Positions 1-6,486 of a stretch of DNA of 46,631 bases are shown here, piece after piece. The stretch covers positions 1 to 46,631 of the IMG/VR virus record IMGVR_UViG_3300041964_000077; one strand, written 5' to 3'. A program made the translations under genes and the position numbers. Below the pieces are notes generated by a model. The model worked only from the letters and a program-made list of their open reading frames with translations, ran no database searches and was not told where the DNA came from. How positions within the stretch are numbered: the first letter of the stretch is position 1; each line of letters opens with the position of its first letter. This stretch comes from a virus.

Positions 1-40
1 TGAGCTTCGTGCAGCCGCCCCAATTCCAGAGTGGATTTTG

Positions 41-460
41 CTAAGGGTTAGCAGCGTCTTTGGTGTGACCAGTCTTGGACAGGCTAGCCAGCTTCTGTTC
101 AGGAGTCGCGGGAAAGGTCGGCAGAGTGTAGACTCGCAGCATATCGAGAGCGTTCTCAAGGTCTAGCAGTTCGTCTGTTGTCAGCTTTAGGTTAGCCATC
201 GTTCGCCTCTCCAGATACGCTTGGATGCTGTCTGGGTCGGTCGTACCTGCTAGCTGTGCTACTTCCCTTGTAGAGTCCTGCAACGCGCGGAATGTGGTTA
301 GCTGGGATGGGTCGAGACGACTAAGATGGCTAAAGTGATTTTTTATTGTCTTTTTGAGTCGTCTTCCTTCGATGCTTTTCTTCCAAAACCATTTATCGCA
401 GCTTAAGCATTGAATGTTGCCATGAGCGGTTAACTCAATGCTGGTGTGACCACAGTTCAT
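41..460 (-). CDS. Zinc-ribbon hypothetical protein
   Basis: A 139-residue protein with an N-terminal zinc-ribbon-like pair of cysteines (C3-G-H, then CLSC near residue 18) followed by a basic patch (RRLKKTIKN) and a mostly helical acidic C-terminal half. The start at 460 is preceded on the minus strand by GGAGG at good spacing. It is the last gene of the minus-strand operon that begins near 2980. The zinc ribbon and basic patch suggest nucleic-acid binding, but I do not recognise the family. Confidence 0.6.
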   Translation of the reverse strand: MNCGHTSIELTAHGNIQCLSCDKWFWKKSIEGRRLKKTIKNHFSHLSRLDPSQLTTFRALQDSTREVAQLAGTTDPDSIQAYLERRTMANLKLTTDELLDLENALDMLRVYTLPTFPATPEQKLASLSKTGHTKDAANP

Positions 461-490
461 CTCGCTGCCTCCAGTGACTCTAGTTCCTGC

Positions 491-745
491 CTATCCAGTC
501 CACAGCAACCGCTTGGCTTCGGTAAGTTTGTAAACACAGGTAGGTGGAATCCACCAAGCCCCTGTCCGAGAGTGTGTGATGCAGATAAAAGGCTCTGACT
601 GAATCTCCCAGCTCAGTATTTTCTCTGTCCCAGCTTCTTGGTCAAAAATGATTACATCGTCAAGGCAGTCGAAGCCAATGAAGTGAAAGCCTGCGTTTTC
701 GAGTAATTGAACAACATTTGAGATTGGCTTAGTAGGTATTGTCAT
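491..745 (-). CDS. Hypothetical protein, 84 aa
   Basis: An 84-residue acidic protein with no motif I recognise. It ends in a compact Trp/Pro-rich stretch (GAWWIPPTCVYKLTEAKRLL). Its start overlaps the end of the Cys-rich gene at 729-929 by 17 bases, so the two are probably translated together. Unknown function. Confidence 0.55.
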   Translation of the reverse strand: MTIPTKPISNVVQLLENAGFHFIGFDCLDDVIIFDQEAGTEKILSWEIQSEPFICITHSRTGAWWIPPTCVYKLTEAKRLLWTG

Positions 746-929
746 GTTTCTTTGGTTGATAGTGGTGACAATTAATCTCGTCCTGCTTCATGCCTTGGTG
801 CTTAATTTGGCAGAGTAGAGGCACACCAAAACGGTACTGTCCGACCCAGTATCGGCAGGTTGAGCAAGGACGATTTGCGGGACAGACTTTTTTCAGAGGA
901 GGTGGGATTAATTCGTTGAGTGTTGGCAT
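729..929 (-). CDS. Cys/His-rich small protein
   Basis: A 66-residue protein with cysteines in the pattern C16...C22-STC25...C39 and a terminal CHHY, enough to build one small metal site. The start at 929 is an ATG; the end overlaps the next gene downstream. It follows the repeat and hairpin that close gene 963-1787. Likely a small zinc-binding phage protein of unknown role. Confidence 0.5.
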   Translation of the reverse strand: MPTLNELIPPPLKKVCPANRPCSTCRYWVGQYRFGVPLLCQIKHQGMKQDEINCHHYQPKKHDNTY

Positions 930-935
930 GGAAGT

Positions 936-955
936 AAACCCCCTTATTAAGGGGG
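936..955 (-). terminator. Hairpin terminator of the 963-1787 gene
   Basis: CCCCC at 939-943 and GGGGG at 951-955 are joined by TTATTAA, giving a near-perfect 8-bp hairpin. On the minus strand it is followed by a short T stretch (GTTTA). It sits just after the stop codon at 963 and would stop or attenuate minus-strand transcription from the sigma-factor operon. Confidence 0.45.
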
Positions 956-962
956 CGATAAT

Positions 963-1787
963 TTACTTTTGACTAGGTGACCGGAGTCTCCGGTCACCTA
1001 GGATTTGCTCCAATTCCTTGACTCTTGCTTCAGCAGCGATCGCTCTCTCCTTCCACCGCTTCAGCGCATTAGTCGTTTTTTTGTGCCCATAATCTTCGGG
1101 ATAGCGCCGAGCCATCTCCTGTACCGCAGCTTCGATGTGTGGTGTTTTTGGTCGATCATTGCCTGATTCATCACAAGCGATCGCCCAACACTCTTTAACT
1201 CGTTCGATGCCTTTGGGATTCGGCTTGACTCCATATTCATCAGTGTTTTGTTTTCCTCTGAAGACTTTGTGTGAACTACCTTCTGTTTTTGGGGCTTGGT
1301 GACTACCCACTGGGACAAATGCTCTAAACCTTTGCAGTGGCTTGAGCTGGTGGATTGAGTAACTACCTGGTGGCAGTTCTAACACTCGTTCTATCCTTGC
1401 TGCTGCCACTTCCTTTCGATAAAGTTCAGCAGCAGTTTTATCGAAGTACTTAACTAGAAACTGTTGGAACGATGGCAGATTAATATCAGGGTGCTTGTGT
1501 GCCTCAGTGTCATGCAGCCTCATCAGAATTTTGCGCTCTATTGTCCATAATCGGACTCGTTCGGCTTGGCAATCTTTCAGTGCAGAAATGCAGTTGCGAA
1601 TTTCACCTTGTTTGAGCTGTTCGGGACTGTCTCCGTGCCAAGGATGTCCTACTCTTTCAGGGCTTAGGCGAAGGAATTGAGTTCGCACTTCACCCAACTC
1701 TTCTAGTGGCGCAGTGGCAGCTTCGGCTAGATTGTTGGTTTTGACAACTCGAACAGCGGGGGGTGCTGGGAGCGCGCGAGTTACCAT
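963..1787 (-). CDS. Hypothetical protein downstream of sigma factor
   Basis: A 274-residue basic protein with no family I can name. The ATG at 1787 (MVTRALP) is chosen because it overlaps the stop of the sigma C-terminal ORF (ATGGTAA) and has AAGGAG upstream. The last third is charged and helical (ALKRWKERAIAAEARVKELE), a short coiled coil. The final residues are encoded by palindromic repeat copy 1, so the C-terminus may have been created by insertion of the repeat. Tight coupling to the sigma gene suggests a related regulatory role, but this is inference. Confidence 0.6.
   Translation of the reverse strand: MVTRALPAPPAVRVVKTNNLAEAATAPLEELGEVRTQFLRLSPERVGHPWHGDSPEQLKQGEIRNCISALKDCQAERVRLWTIERKILMRLHDTEAHKHPDINLPSFQQFLVKYFDKTAAELYRKEVAAARIERVLELPPGSYSIHQLKPLQRFRAFVPVGSHQAPKTEGSSHKVFRGKQNTDEYGVKPNPKGIERVKECWAIACDESGNDRPKTPHIEAAVQEMARRYPEDYGHKKTTNALKRWKERAIAAEARVKELEQILGDRRLRSPSQK
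973..1001. repeat. Palindromic repeat, copy 1 (longest)
   Basis: A perfect 29-bp palindrome centred on T987, with core GACCGGAGTCTCCGGTC extended on both sides by CTAGGT/ACCTAG. It is one of nine related copies in the window and the longest. It lies inside the reading frame of the minus gene 963-1787, encoding most of its last dozen residues. Confidence 0.9.
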
Positions 1788-2311
1788 TCCAATACTCCTT
1801 CTAATCCTTGCAAGTGAAAAGCAAGATTGCACAGCGCTCTATTTTGAGTTTGCTGCACTCCTTGTGTACTTATTTTCAGTTTTTTAGCTATTTGACTCAG
1901 GCTCATGGCATTGCCACAAAAACCGAATCGCATCAAAACAACCTCCTGCTGTTTTGGACTCAGTTGAGCGATCGCATCTTTTAGTTTTTTCAGTGCCAAA
2001 GACTTGTCGATTTCCGCTTCGGCATTTTCACTTCCCGGTTCTGTTAACCAGTCGATAAACTCTACATTTCTTTGATTGCCTTCACTAATAATTCTGTTGA
2101 GCGATTGTGCTTTCCTGGTGACACTTTTTATCCAGCGGATTTGTTCGACAGACTTTGCTAATAATTCTTCCCTGCGCTCATCAGTAGTGTCTATTTTTCG
2201 GTACTCAATAGCCCATGTTTTTATGCTGCTTTCTCTGATGTTTGGCTCAAAGTCCAAGAGGTAGTCTGCAACTTGCCATATGGGTCGGGGGCATTCCTTG
2301 GTGTCGGGCAA
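1781..2311 (-). CDS. Sigma-70 factor, C-terminal piece (regions 3-4)
   Basis: The frame contains the sigma-70 region 4 signature: [20 protein letters not shown] followed by the helix-turn-helix [20 protein letters not shown], which would read the -35 element. It overlaps the ORF at 2247-2795 by 65 bases and carries exactly the half that ORF lacks. A tract of five C (minus strand; plus 2287-2291) lies in the overlap. Shortening it by one base joins both into one sigma factor of normal order, reading [13 protein letters not shown] across the junction. So this is probably not a separate gene, and its apparent TTG start is an artefact. Confidence 0.8.
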   Translation of the reverse strand: MPDTKECPRPIWQVADYLLDFEPNIRESSIKTWAIEYRKIDTTDERREELLAKSVEQIRWIKSVTRKAQSLNRIISEGNQRNVEFIDWLTEPGSENAEAEIDKSLALKKLKDAIAQLSPKQQEVVLMRFGFCGNAMSLSQIAKKLKISTQGVQQTQNRALCNLAFHLQGLEGVLEW

Positions 2312-2795
2312 TTACTCTCTCGACTTTGCCAAGTTGCGTTACTGTATCGTGGATGTGATTTGGCTTTCGCACCAAATCTTTTTGGTTGTCAATGGCGCGT
2401 GTAATCGACTGCCGAATCCACCAAGTTGCGTAAGTTGAGAACTTATAGCCTTTCGTCGGGTCAAACTTCTCGGCAGCACGTTGGCAGCCTTGGCTTCCTT
2501 CTTGAATGAGGTCTAGTAAGGGTAGTCCGCGTTTCTGGTACTTGGTGGCAATACTCACCACTAGCCGGAGGTTGGATTCAACTAGCTTCTGCTTGGCTTT
2601 AAGAGAGCCGAGAGCGACTTGGTGAGCTAGCTCTAATTCCTGCTCTGGCTTTAGGAGCGGAATCCTGCCAATATCCCGTAGGTAGCGAGTTACAGGGTCG
2701 GTGTCTAGCTTTCGGGAACCTTCAACCCGTCCGTTATAGGCTTTTGGCTCGGGAATAGTAACACGGACTTTTGTGGCAGGCGTAAGATTACTCAT
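2247..2795 (-). CDS. Sigma-70 factor, N-terminal piece (regions 1.2-2)
   Basis: It carries regions 1.2 and 2 of a group 2-type sigma factor: [16 protein letters not shown], then [26 protein letters not shown] and the region 2.4 motif [19 protein letters not shown] that recognises the -10 element. The start is ATG 2795 (MSNLTPA), with GGGGAG upstream and an ATGA overlap with gene 2792-2980; longer versions read through that gene. The frame ends prematurely after region 2 and continues in 1781-2311. A phage sigma factor would redirect host RNA polymerase to phage or stress promoters. Confidence 0.85.
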   Translation of the reverse strand: MSNLTPATKVRVTIPEPKAYNGRVEGSRKLDTDPVTRYLRDIGRIPLLKPEQELELAHQVALGSLKAKQKLVESNLRLVVSIATKYQKRGLPLLDLIQEGSQGCQRAAEKFDPTKGYKFSTYATWWIRQSITRAIDNQKDLVRKPNHIHDTVTQLGKVERVIARHQGMPPTHMASCRLPLGL

Positions 2796-2980
2796 GCCTG
2801 CTCCCCCGCTGCGATTTTTTCTCCGTTGTTTAGTGCCAAGTAAGCTTTTTTCCTTAGCTCTGGTGTGACCTGCCCTTCCTGGAGGATGTGAATAAGAACC
2901 ATTCGCAATCCACCTGCCTCTCTTTGGGACTGATCGAGCTGATACCTCAACCGGAACTCTATGTCTTCTCGTTGTGTCAT
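2792..2980 (-). CDS. Small protein upstream of sigma factor
   Basis: A 62-residue, mostly helical charged protein ([17 protein letters not shown]...). Its TGA overlaps the ATG of the sigma factor (ATGA), so the two are translationally coupled. That position could suit a sigma-factor modulator, but no anti-sigma motif is visible. First clear gene of the leftmost minus operon. Confidence 0.55.
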   Translation of the reverse strand: MTQREDIEFRLRYQLDQSQREAGGLRMVLIHILQEGQVTPELRKKAYLALNNGEKIAAGEQA

Positions 2981-3004
2981 ACTGGTGTGTCCTAAGATAC
3001 AAAA

Positions 3005-3169
3005 CTACCCCCAGGCGTGGGGGTTTTTCTTTGATCTACGCGACGGATTGAGCCGTCTTGATTTTGGCTTGTGCGACAGCCATTGCCTCTTGCCGTGATA
3101 CTCTTGCTTCATCAGTTCGACCCTTGGAACGAGGGCGACTGGGATTCGCATGACCTTGGTTCTTTCCAT
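3005..3169 (-). CDS. Possible small DNA-binding protein
   Basis: A 54-residue ORF too short for routine calling. Its start, [20 protein letters not shown], resembles the beta-strand plus helix opening of small cyanobacterial ribbon-helix-helix-like proteins. The rest is very basic, and its last residues read through the terminator hairpin. It lies next to a cluster of GTAAC/GTTAC sites that could be its operator. There is no clear ribosome binding site, and a second frame here (ending ...[10 protein letters not shown]) also looks protein-like, so this may be a broken gene. Confidence 0.3.
   Translation of the reverse strand: MERTKVMRIPVALVPRVELMKQEYHGKRQWLSHKPKSRRLNPSRRSKKNPHAWG
3007..3028 (+). 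terminator. Hairpin terminator
   Basis: ACCCCC (3007-3012) and GGGGGT (3019-3024) form a 6-bp stem with a 6-base loop, followed on the plus strand by TTTTTCTTT. On the minus strand the stem is followed by AGTTTTG, so it may work both ways. It separates the sigma operon from whatever lies at 3.03-3.24 kb. Confidence 0.5.
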
Positions 3170-3175
3170 TGGCAC

Positions 3176-3227
3176 GTAACCGTTACGGACTTTGTAACAA
3201 GTATCGTAACGCGAAAATGGCGGTTAC
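3176..3227. promoter_or_regulatory. Cluster of five GTAAC/GTTAC sites
   Basis: GTAAC occurs at 3176-3180, 3194-3198 and 3206-3210, and its complement GTTAC at 3182-3186 and 3223-3227: five sites in 52 bases. CGTTACG (3181-3187) and CGTAACG (3205-3211) form a 7-bp inverted repeat. It lies between the minus-strand leftmost operon and the plus-strand genes at 3.3 kb, as expected of an operator or iteron-like protein-binding region. Confidence 0.5.
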
Positions 3228-3297
3228 ACTCACCACCCCGCGCTTAATTTTCTGGTAATTTGATTCCAGTTAAAACTGAATATTGGGAGGGGATGAG

Positions 3298-3438
3298 TTG
3301 ATTTTTGGAGATGAATACAAACACAGATTGAAAGAGTACTGCCAGCGTCGAGTTAGGGAAGAAGGTTCGATTAGAGCGTGGACTTGCCGAATTGGGGTAG
3401 ATAAACCACAGCAAAGCCTTGGCTGGAAGGAACCTTAA
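3298..3438 (+). CDS. Hypothetical protein, N-terminal piece
   Basis: A 46-residue ORF starting at TTG 3298 with a strong GGGAGGGG ribosome binding site. It begins (L)IFGDEYKHRLKEYCQRRVR and is plainly coding. It stops at 3438, but the frame used by the next ORF (3471-3719) is open and protein-like from about 3423 (LEGTLTEPIRLHTLLCLAW). Adding one G to the GG at 3421-3422 joins them into one protein of about 141 residues. Unknown function. Confidence 0.5.
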   Translation: MIFGDEYKHRLKEYCQRRVREEGSIRAWTCRIGVDKPQQSLGWKEP

Positions 3439-3470
3439 CAGAACCAATTCGGCTGCATACTTTACTTTGT

Positions 3471-3719
3471 TTGGCATGGGATAGAAACGAAACGCCAGAA
3501 CAGACACGAGACTGGCTTGAAGGGAAACCTAGCCTTGTAGACCAAATAAGAGAACTTCCGCATCATATCCAGGCGAGTCTACTAGCCGAGCTAATGCGCC
3601 AACAAGTTGCGCTGCTCAAGCCAGCCGTGAAAGACGGGGGAATCCCCCTAGTGCGAATCGCGCCCCGCAATCCTGTACCCTTCCTTTTGATAGGGAAGTG
3701 GTGGGAGATTGTGAGATGA
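3471..3719 (+). CDS. Hypothetical protein, C-terminal piece
   Basis: An 82-residue reading (AWDRNETPEQTRDWLEGKPS...) with no ribosome binding site at its TTG start and open sequence upstream. It is best read as the continuation of 3298-3438 after a one-base frame break. The middle is helical (IRELPHHIQASLLAELMRQQ). I do not recognise the family. Confidence 0.55.
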   Translation: MAWDRNETPEQTRDWLEGKPSLVDQIRELPHHIQASLLAELMRQQVALLKPAVKDGGIPLVRIAPRNPVPFLLIGKWWEIVR

Positions 3720-3738
3720 GTGATACACGGGGATTTGA

Positions 3739-3858
3739 ATGATAGAAGTCGGCTCTCCACGGCATTTGAAGCTGAAGGCGATCTCTGGTCGCCACATTGC
3801 GTATAAAAAATCTTCCCCTAGAGAACCTAGAGGAAGAAGACTTAGAAGCGATCGCTGA
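3739..3858 (+). CDS. N-terminal piece of the 3797-4120 gene
   Basis: A 39-residue ORF from ATG 3739 (MIEVGSPRHLKLKAISGRHI). It overlaps the TTG-initiated ORF at 3797 in another frame. Removing one A from the run of six at 3805-3810 links the two as RHIAYKNLPLENLEEEDLEA, giving a start codon to a gene that otherwise has only a poor TTG without a binding site. Confidence 0.4.
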   Translation: MIEVGSPRHLKLKAISGRHIAYKKSSPREPRGRRLRSDR

Positions 3859-4120
3859 TGCAATGGGTTATAACCGAAGTGAACCGTTGAGGTTTAACGC
3901 TGGGCTTGAAATGCTGGAAAGCTTTTTGAAGACTGACGAAGGCACATTAGACGCTGTCGGGGATTATCACTTGGTTTATTTGGCAAACTTTTGTCACAAA
4001 CTAACCAAGTATTACGAGTTTCCAGCATTCCATGCAGTATGTGACGAAATCCTGACTTATGAAGGTGATGTTGAACAACTGTTGAGTGATATTACCCGCA
4101 ACGGCGCGCTGATTGGTTAA
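3797..4120 (+). CDS. Hypothetical acidic protein
   Basis: A 107-residue acidic, helical protein (LPLENLEEEDLEAIADAMGY ... LLSDITRNGALIG). The TTG start at 3797 lacks a ribosome binding site; the true N-terminus is probably ATG 3739 across a one-base break. The 3' end overlaps the convergent minus gene 4117-4395 by four bases. A HIP1 octamer lies in the coding sequence near 3848. Family not recognised. Confidence 0.6.
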   Translation: MRIKNLPLENLEEEDLEAIADAMGYNRSEPLRFNAGLEMLESFLKTDEGTLDAVGDYHLVYLANFCHKLTKYYEFPAFHAVCDEILTYEGDVEQLLSDITRNGALIG

Positions 4121-4395
4121 CTCTCATTTTTGGGATCTGGGTCGGCAGTTCCATAATTAGACGACTTGATGATGCTGCCGTCCGTCTCCCTTCGAGTCTT
4201 TTCAGTGTTGCTATTGGGCTGAGGATCGGGAGGTGGTGGATTTCTTTTTGGCTCTAACTGAATCATTAGGAAGTCCTGCAAATGCTTGACGTAGGTTTTT
4301 ATCGACGCTCTCAAATCGCAAAGAAGTAGATAGTCACTGATACCCCTGGTGCTTTTCACTTGATATTTTAACGAGAGCCACCCTTGAAATCCCAT
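4117..4395 (-). CDS. Hypothetical protein with Pro-rich tail
   Basis: A 92-residue protein: a globular first half (MGFQGWLSLKYQVKSTRGIS...) then a low-complexity Pro/Asn/Asp-rich tail (KRNPPPPDPQPNSNTEK). ATG 4395 has AGGAGT upstream at about ten bases. Converges with the plus-strand gene 3797-4120. Unknown function. Confidence 0.55.
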   Translation of the reverse strand: MGFQGWLSLKYQVKSTRGISDYLLLCDLRASIKTYVKHLQDFLMIQLEPKRNPPPPDPQPNSNTEKTRRETDGSIIKSSNYGTADPDPKNES

Positions 4396-4435
4396 TAGTG
4401 GTTAACTCCTACACCAGTAGCTTTTGCGATGCAAC

Positions 4436-4453
4436 CGACCGGAGTCTCCGTCG
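4436..4453. repeat. Palindromic repeat, copy 2 (one base lost)
   Basis: CGACCGGAGTCTCCGTCG matches the repeat family core but lacks one G in the right arm, so the palindrome is imperfect. It is intergenic, upstream of gene 4117-4395 and just before a terminator hairpin. Confidence 0.8.
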
Positions 4454-4463
4454 AAGGAACTAC

Positions 4464-4503
4464 AAGCAAACCCGCTCCTGTGATAAGGGCGGGTTTGCTT
4501 TTT
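4464..4503 (+). terminator. Rho-independent terminator (plus direction)
   Basis: AAGCAAACCCGC (4464-4475) pairs perfectly with GCGGGTTTGCTT (4489-4500), a 12-bp stem with a 13-base loop ending in TTTTT. The T tract is on the plus strand, so it stops transcription coming from the 3.3-4.1 kb genes before it runs antisense through the minus operon. Confidence 0.75.
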
Positions 4504-4516
4504 GGAGGAGTTGGGA

Positions 4517-4687
4517 TTAGATGTTCCAGTTACAGAACATCTTCAGCGTCCGTGACTTGGCTTTGGTTAGTTCCGTGTCTGTCTCCACTTCCTTGATTTG
4601 GCTAGCTAGTTGGTTTAGTGTGGTTGGCTGGGTTGCGACCGCCTGTTTGGCTGTCTGAACTGTAGAGGAGTCGATTTGGTGTGCCAT
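4517..4687 (-). CDS. Small hypothetical protein, 56 aa
   Basis: A 56-residue ORF starting MAHQIDSSTVQTAKQAVATQ and ending MFCNWNI. It is hydrophilic, helical and Gln/Thr-rich, like many small phage proteins. The ribosome binding site is weak. An antisense plus-strand ORF of 45 residues overlaps it and looks less protein-like. It lies between two plus-direction terminators. Confidence 0.45.
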   Translation of the reverse strand: MAHQIDSSTVQTAKQAVATQPTTLNQLASQIKEVETDTELTKAKSRTLKMFCNWNI

Positions 4688-4738
4688 GATGTTGATCTAA
4701 CTGTATTCAGGTTTGTAGAGTAGACACACCCTGACATT

Positions 4739-4770
4739 GCCCTCTAGTTTTGTCCGCTAGGGGGCTTTTT
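4739..4770 (+). terminator. Rho-independent terminator (plus direction)
   Basis: GCCCTCTAG (4739-4747) pairs with CTAGGGGGC (4757-4765), a 9-bp stem with one G-U pair, followed by TTTTT (4766-4770). The T tract is again on the plus strand although all neighbouring genes are on the minus strand. Confidence 0.6.
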
Positions 4771-4840
4771 GTTTGTCGCTTGCCGATTCTTCTTTTTCGA
4801 CTTGCTTGATTTCGGTCATCAGCCCAGTCAAGACTCGCAT
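4757..4840 (-). CDS. C-terminal piece of a small charged protein
   Basis: A 27-residue frame, MRVLTGLMTEIKQVEKEESA, that continues the ORF at 4828-4917. Adding one base at the TT at 4851-4852 gives a single 53-residue protein with ...AVEQANDKAMRVLTGLM... across the junction. Charged and helical; unknown role. Confidence 0.4.
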   Translation of the reverse strand: MRVLTGLMTEIKQVEKEESASDKQKAP

Positions 4841-4917
4841 AGCTTTGTCATTGCCTGTTCAACCGCAATTGCCATGTCATCTATGATTCGTTGTTTGAGG
4901 CTATCTAACTTTGCCAT
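4828..4917 (-). CDS. N-terminal piece of a small charged protein
   Basis: A 29-residue ORF (MAKLDSLKQRIIDDMAIAVE...) with GGGAGG about ten bases upstream. Its ATG overlaps the TAA of gene 4917-5069 by one base (TAATG), so it belongs to the same operon. It is probably truncated by the frame break described for 4757-4840. Confidence 0.45.
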   Translation of the reverse strand: MAKLDSLKQRIIDDMAIAVEQAMTKLCES

Positions 4918-5069
4918 TACCCGCGCCTCCCGCATCCAGGCTTAGATTCAGTCGTTGGGCACTCGGTTTGCTCAGATTGAGCTTGAGTGAGGTAGTTTTG
5001 CCAATTTGCCAGCTGATACCATCCGAACCCCGATACGAGGGCTGCGGTGGCAATGAGAGCTGATAACAT
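4917..5069 (-). CDS. Small single-pass membrane protein
   Basis: A 50-residue protein starting MLSALIATAALVSGFGWYQL: one N-terminal membrane segment (about residues 2-17), then a short Gln/Glu-rich tail with two cysteines. AGGAG precedes the ATG. A longer frame over the same DNA (4972-5160) lacks these signals and was set aside. The shape would suit a spanin-like or membrane-anchored phage protein, but nothing is diagnostic. Confidence 0.55.
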   Translation of the reverse strand: MLSALIATAALVSGFGWYQLANWQNYLTQAQSEQTECPTTESKPGCGRRG

Positions 5070-5102
5070 TGAGAAATGCTCCTAACTGTGGTTTTTGAGT
5101 AG

Positions 5103-5138
5103 TAGCCAGCAGGTAGTAGTCAGCTTTGCTGCTGGCTA
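5103..5138. repeat. Inverted repeat (10-bp arms)
   Basis: TAGCCAGCAG (5103-5112) and CTGCTGGCTA (5129-5138) are perfect inverted arms with a 16-base loop. No T tract follows on either strand, so it is not a standard terminator. It lies in the leader between the RDF-like gene and the small membrane-protein gene. Confidence 0.6.
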
Positions 5139-5227
5139 TGACTTGAGGACATCGCCTCATCCCGCCTTCTTCACAGAGGGACGGGTGAGAAGATTTACTC
5201 TTTTTCGTGAAAGGCAGCAGGCGAGGA

Positions 5228-5425
5228 TTAGCTCATAGGTTGAGCCTTTAAGTAAGTAACAAATTCACTCATTTGAGCGTCGGTCAGATGCTGCCGTGAT
5301 TGCTTGCCGTAAGCTTGAATTAAGTAATCTTTGCCTTGTTGTTGAGTCCAGCCAAGCCGCTTTAGCTCTAAATTACTTTCTTCAAGCAAAGCGTTGAACT
5401 CATCTTCTAGCGCTTCATCATCGGA
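5228..5425 (-). CDS. RDF-like protein, C-terminal cyanobacterial domain
   Basis: An open frame of 65 codons without a start: DDEALEDEFNALLEESN, then LGWTQQQGKDYLIQAYGKQS and RQHLTDAQMSEFVTYLKAQP. The LGWT..QG..YL...YGK.SR..LTD..M.EF..YL pattern is a small domain common at the C-terminus of cyanobacterial phage and plasmid proteins. It follows the frame 5418-5618 by a one-base shift at plus 5423-5424. It is the end of the gene that begins at 6145. Confidence 0.55.
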   Translation of the reverse strand, partial: SDDEALEDEFNALLEESNLELKRLGWTQQQGKDYLIQAYGKQSRQHLTDAQMSEFVTYLKAQPMS

Positions 5426-5618
5426 TTAATGTCAATTGTTTCAACAGCTTGGGTAGTGCGCGGCTATTTGGTTCTGTCAGGATTCGGTTGGCTCTGCTTT
5501 CTAAAGCTTCCAGCACTTTGCTTGACCATTGAGGAGCTACTTCAAGGCTAAGTAACCATTTGTCAGCTCTTGCCCTGCCGTTATCCCGTGGGTGCTGATA
5601 CTGCGCTGGCGACGGCAC
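5418..5618 (-). CDS. RDF-like protein, middle piece
   Basis: This frame supplies ADKWLLSLEVAPQWSSKVLE and onward, the natural continuation of ...GIPFKLCRRQRSIST in the 5537-6145 frame. Adding one base to the CCC (plus GGG 5590-5592) joins them as SISTPRDNGRARADKWLLSL. It has no credible start of its own. Confidence 0.6.
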   Translation of the reverse strand: MPSPAQYQHPRDNGRARADKWLLSLEVAPQWSSKVLEALESRANRILTEPNSRALPKLLKQLTLIR

Positions 5619-6145
5619 AGTTTGAAAGGAATACCGCGCAAATCACCTGTTGCCTGCTCAATGGCGACAAGGTTTTCTGTGATACCCATGATGTCCCACT
5701 TGGAGTGAGTTTGCACCTCGACATACCCTAACCGCTTGAGTTCAGGGATAACAACATGAAGCCGACCAGAAGGCTTACACCCTGATTTTGTCTCATCGCA
5801 GTTCAAGCAAGCTTTGCGTCCCTTGGAGTAGGTTTTCTTGTCGTCGTTTAGCCAGATAGTTTGCGCTTCACCGTCGCAGCGTCGTAACAGGCTAGCTCTT
5901 GCCCATTCTTCCATCCAGGATGAAAAGTTTTGCTCGGTTGTTTTGTAGGGTAGGAACACGTTCAACTCACGGGGTTGCTGATCGTACACTTGAAGGAATG
6001 CTCCTTCTAAATCTGCGTTGTCAGTATCAAACCTAAAGTAGTCTAGATCTTGTCCTGGCTTGTTTTCTGTTTTAGGCGCTCCTTTGCGAATGGTTCCAAG
6101 CTTAGGGAAGCTGGCTGTTCGGTCTGTCAGTCCTTTAATAGGCAT
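5537..6145 (-). CDS. Recombination-directionality-factor-like protein
   Basis: A 202-residue frame with the look of the RDF-like proteins often annotated as hydrolase or metal-binding protein: GTIRKGAPK, DLDYFRFD, LNVFLPYKT, a CLNCDETKSGC metal knuckle near residue 115, then PSGRLHVVIPELKRLGYVEV and THSKWDIMGITENL. Such proteins occur in phage recombination and excision modules. The start at 6145 is three bases after the stop of the partner gene 6148-6435. The last ~20 residues are frameshifted; the full gene is 5228-6145, about 305 residues. Function is inferred from family resemblance. Confidence 0.6.
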   Translation of the reverse strand: MPIKGLTDRTASFPKLGTIRKGAPKTENKPGQDLDYFRFDTDNADLEGAFLQVYDQQPRELNVFLPYKTTEQNFSSWMEEWARASLLRRCDGEAQTIWLNDDKKTYSKGRKACLNCDETKSGCKPSGRLHVVIPELKRLGYVEVQTHSKWDIMGITENLVAIEQATGDLRGIPFKLCRRQRSISTHGITAGQELTNGYLALK

Positions 6146-6147
6146 TG

Positions 6148-6435
6148 TTAAAACTCCTCCTCTTCAAATGTTTCTGTTACCACTTGACCCATGAACCGCT
6201 TGGTAACGGTTGCTTTGTCCTGCCAATACTGACTAGCTTGACAAACTGGCTTTAAAGCTGACTTGACATTGTTGCGTGCTTTTTGGATAAGGATTTCTAC
6301 TGCCACCTCATCCTCTAACTCGTCTGGATCGTCTGCGTCTAACTTGGCAAAGTATCCGATGCTGGCTTCTGCTGACTCGTAGTCACCCAGATTTACTTTG
6401 CGGCTGTAGCTTACTGAGATTGTTGTAATGTTCAT
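6148..6435 (-). CDS. Conserved partner of the RDF-like protein
   Basis: A 95-residue protein with the opening MNITTISVSYSRKVNLGDYE, typical of a small beta-strand-rich family (KxNLGxYxS) found beside RDF-like genes in cyanobacterial and phage genomes. Acidic C-terminus ending FEEEEF. Three bases separate it from the RDF-like start, so they form one translation unit. The partner role is inferred from position. Confidence 0.55.
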   Translation of the reverse strand: MNITTISVSYSRKVNLGDYESAEASIGYFAKLDADDPDELEDEVAVEILIQKARNNVKSALKPVCQASQYWQDKATVTKRFMGQVVTETFEEEEF

Positions 6436-6486
6436 TGTTCAAGTGATTGGTTAGATAGCAGATGCACTCTGACTCTTTAATTGTCC

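Noticed and set aside
3244-3507. 87-residue minus ORF
   Set aside because: It is antisense to the plus-strand gene 3298-3719, which has a strong binding site and typical protein composition.
4520-4657. Plus-strand ORF of 45 residues with an ideal GGAGGAG site
   Set aside because: It is antisense to the more protein-like ORF 4517-4687 and has the Leu/Trp/Ser/Val look of an antisense frame.
4972-5160. 62-residue minus ORF
   Set aside because: Overlaps gene 4917-5069, which has a clean membrane segment and a better binding site; composition is poor.
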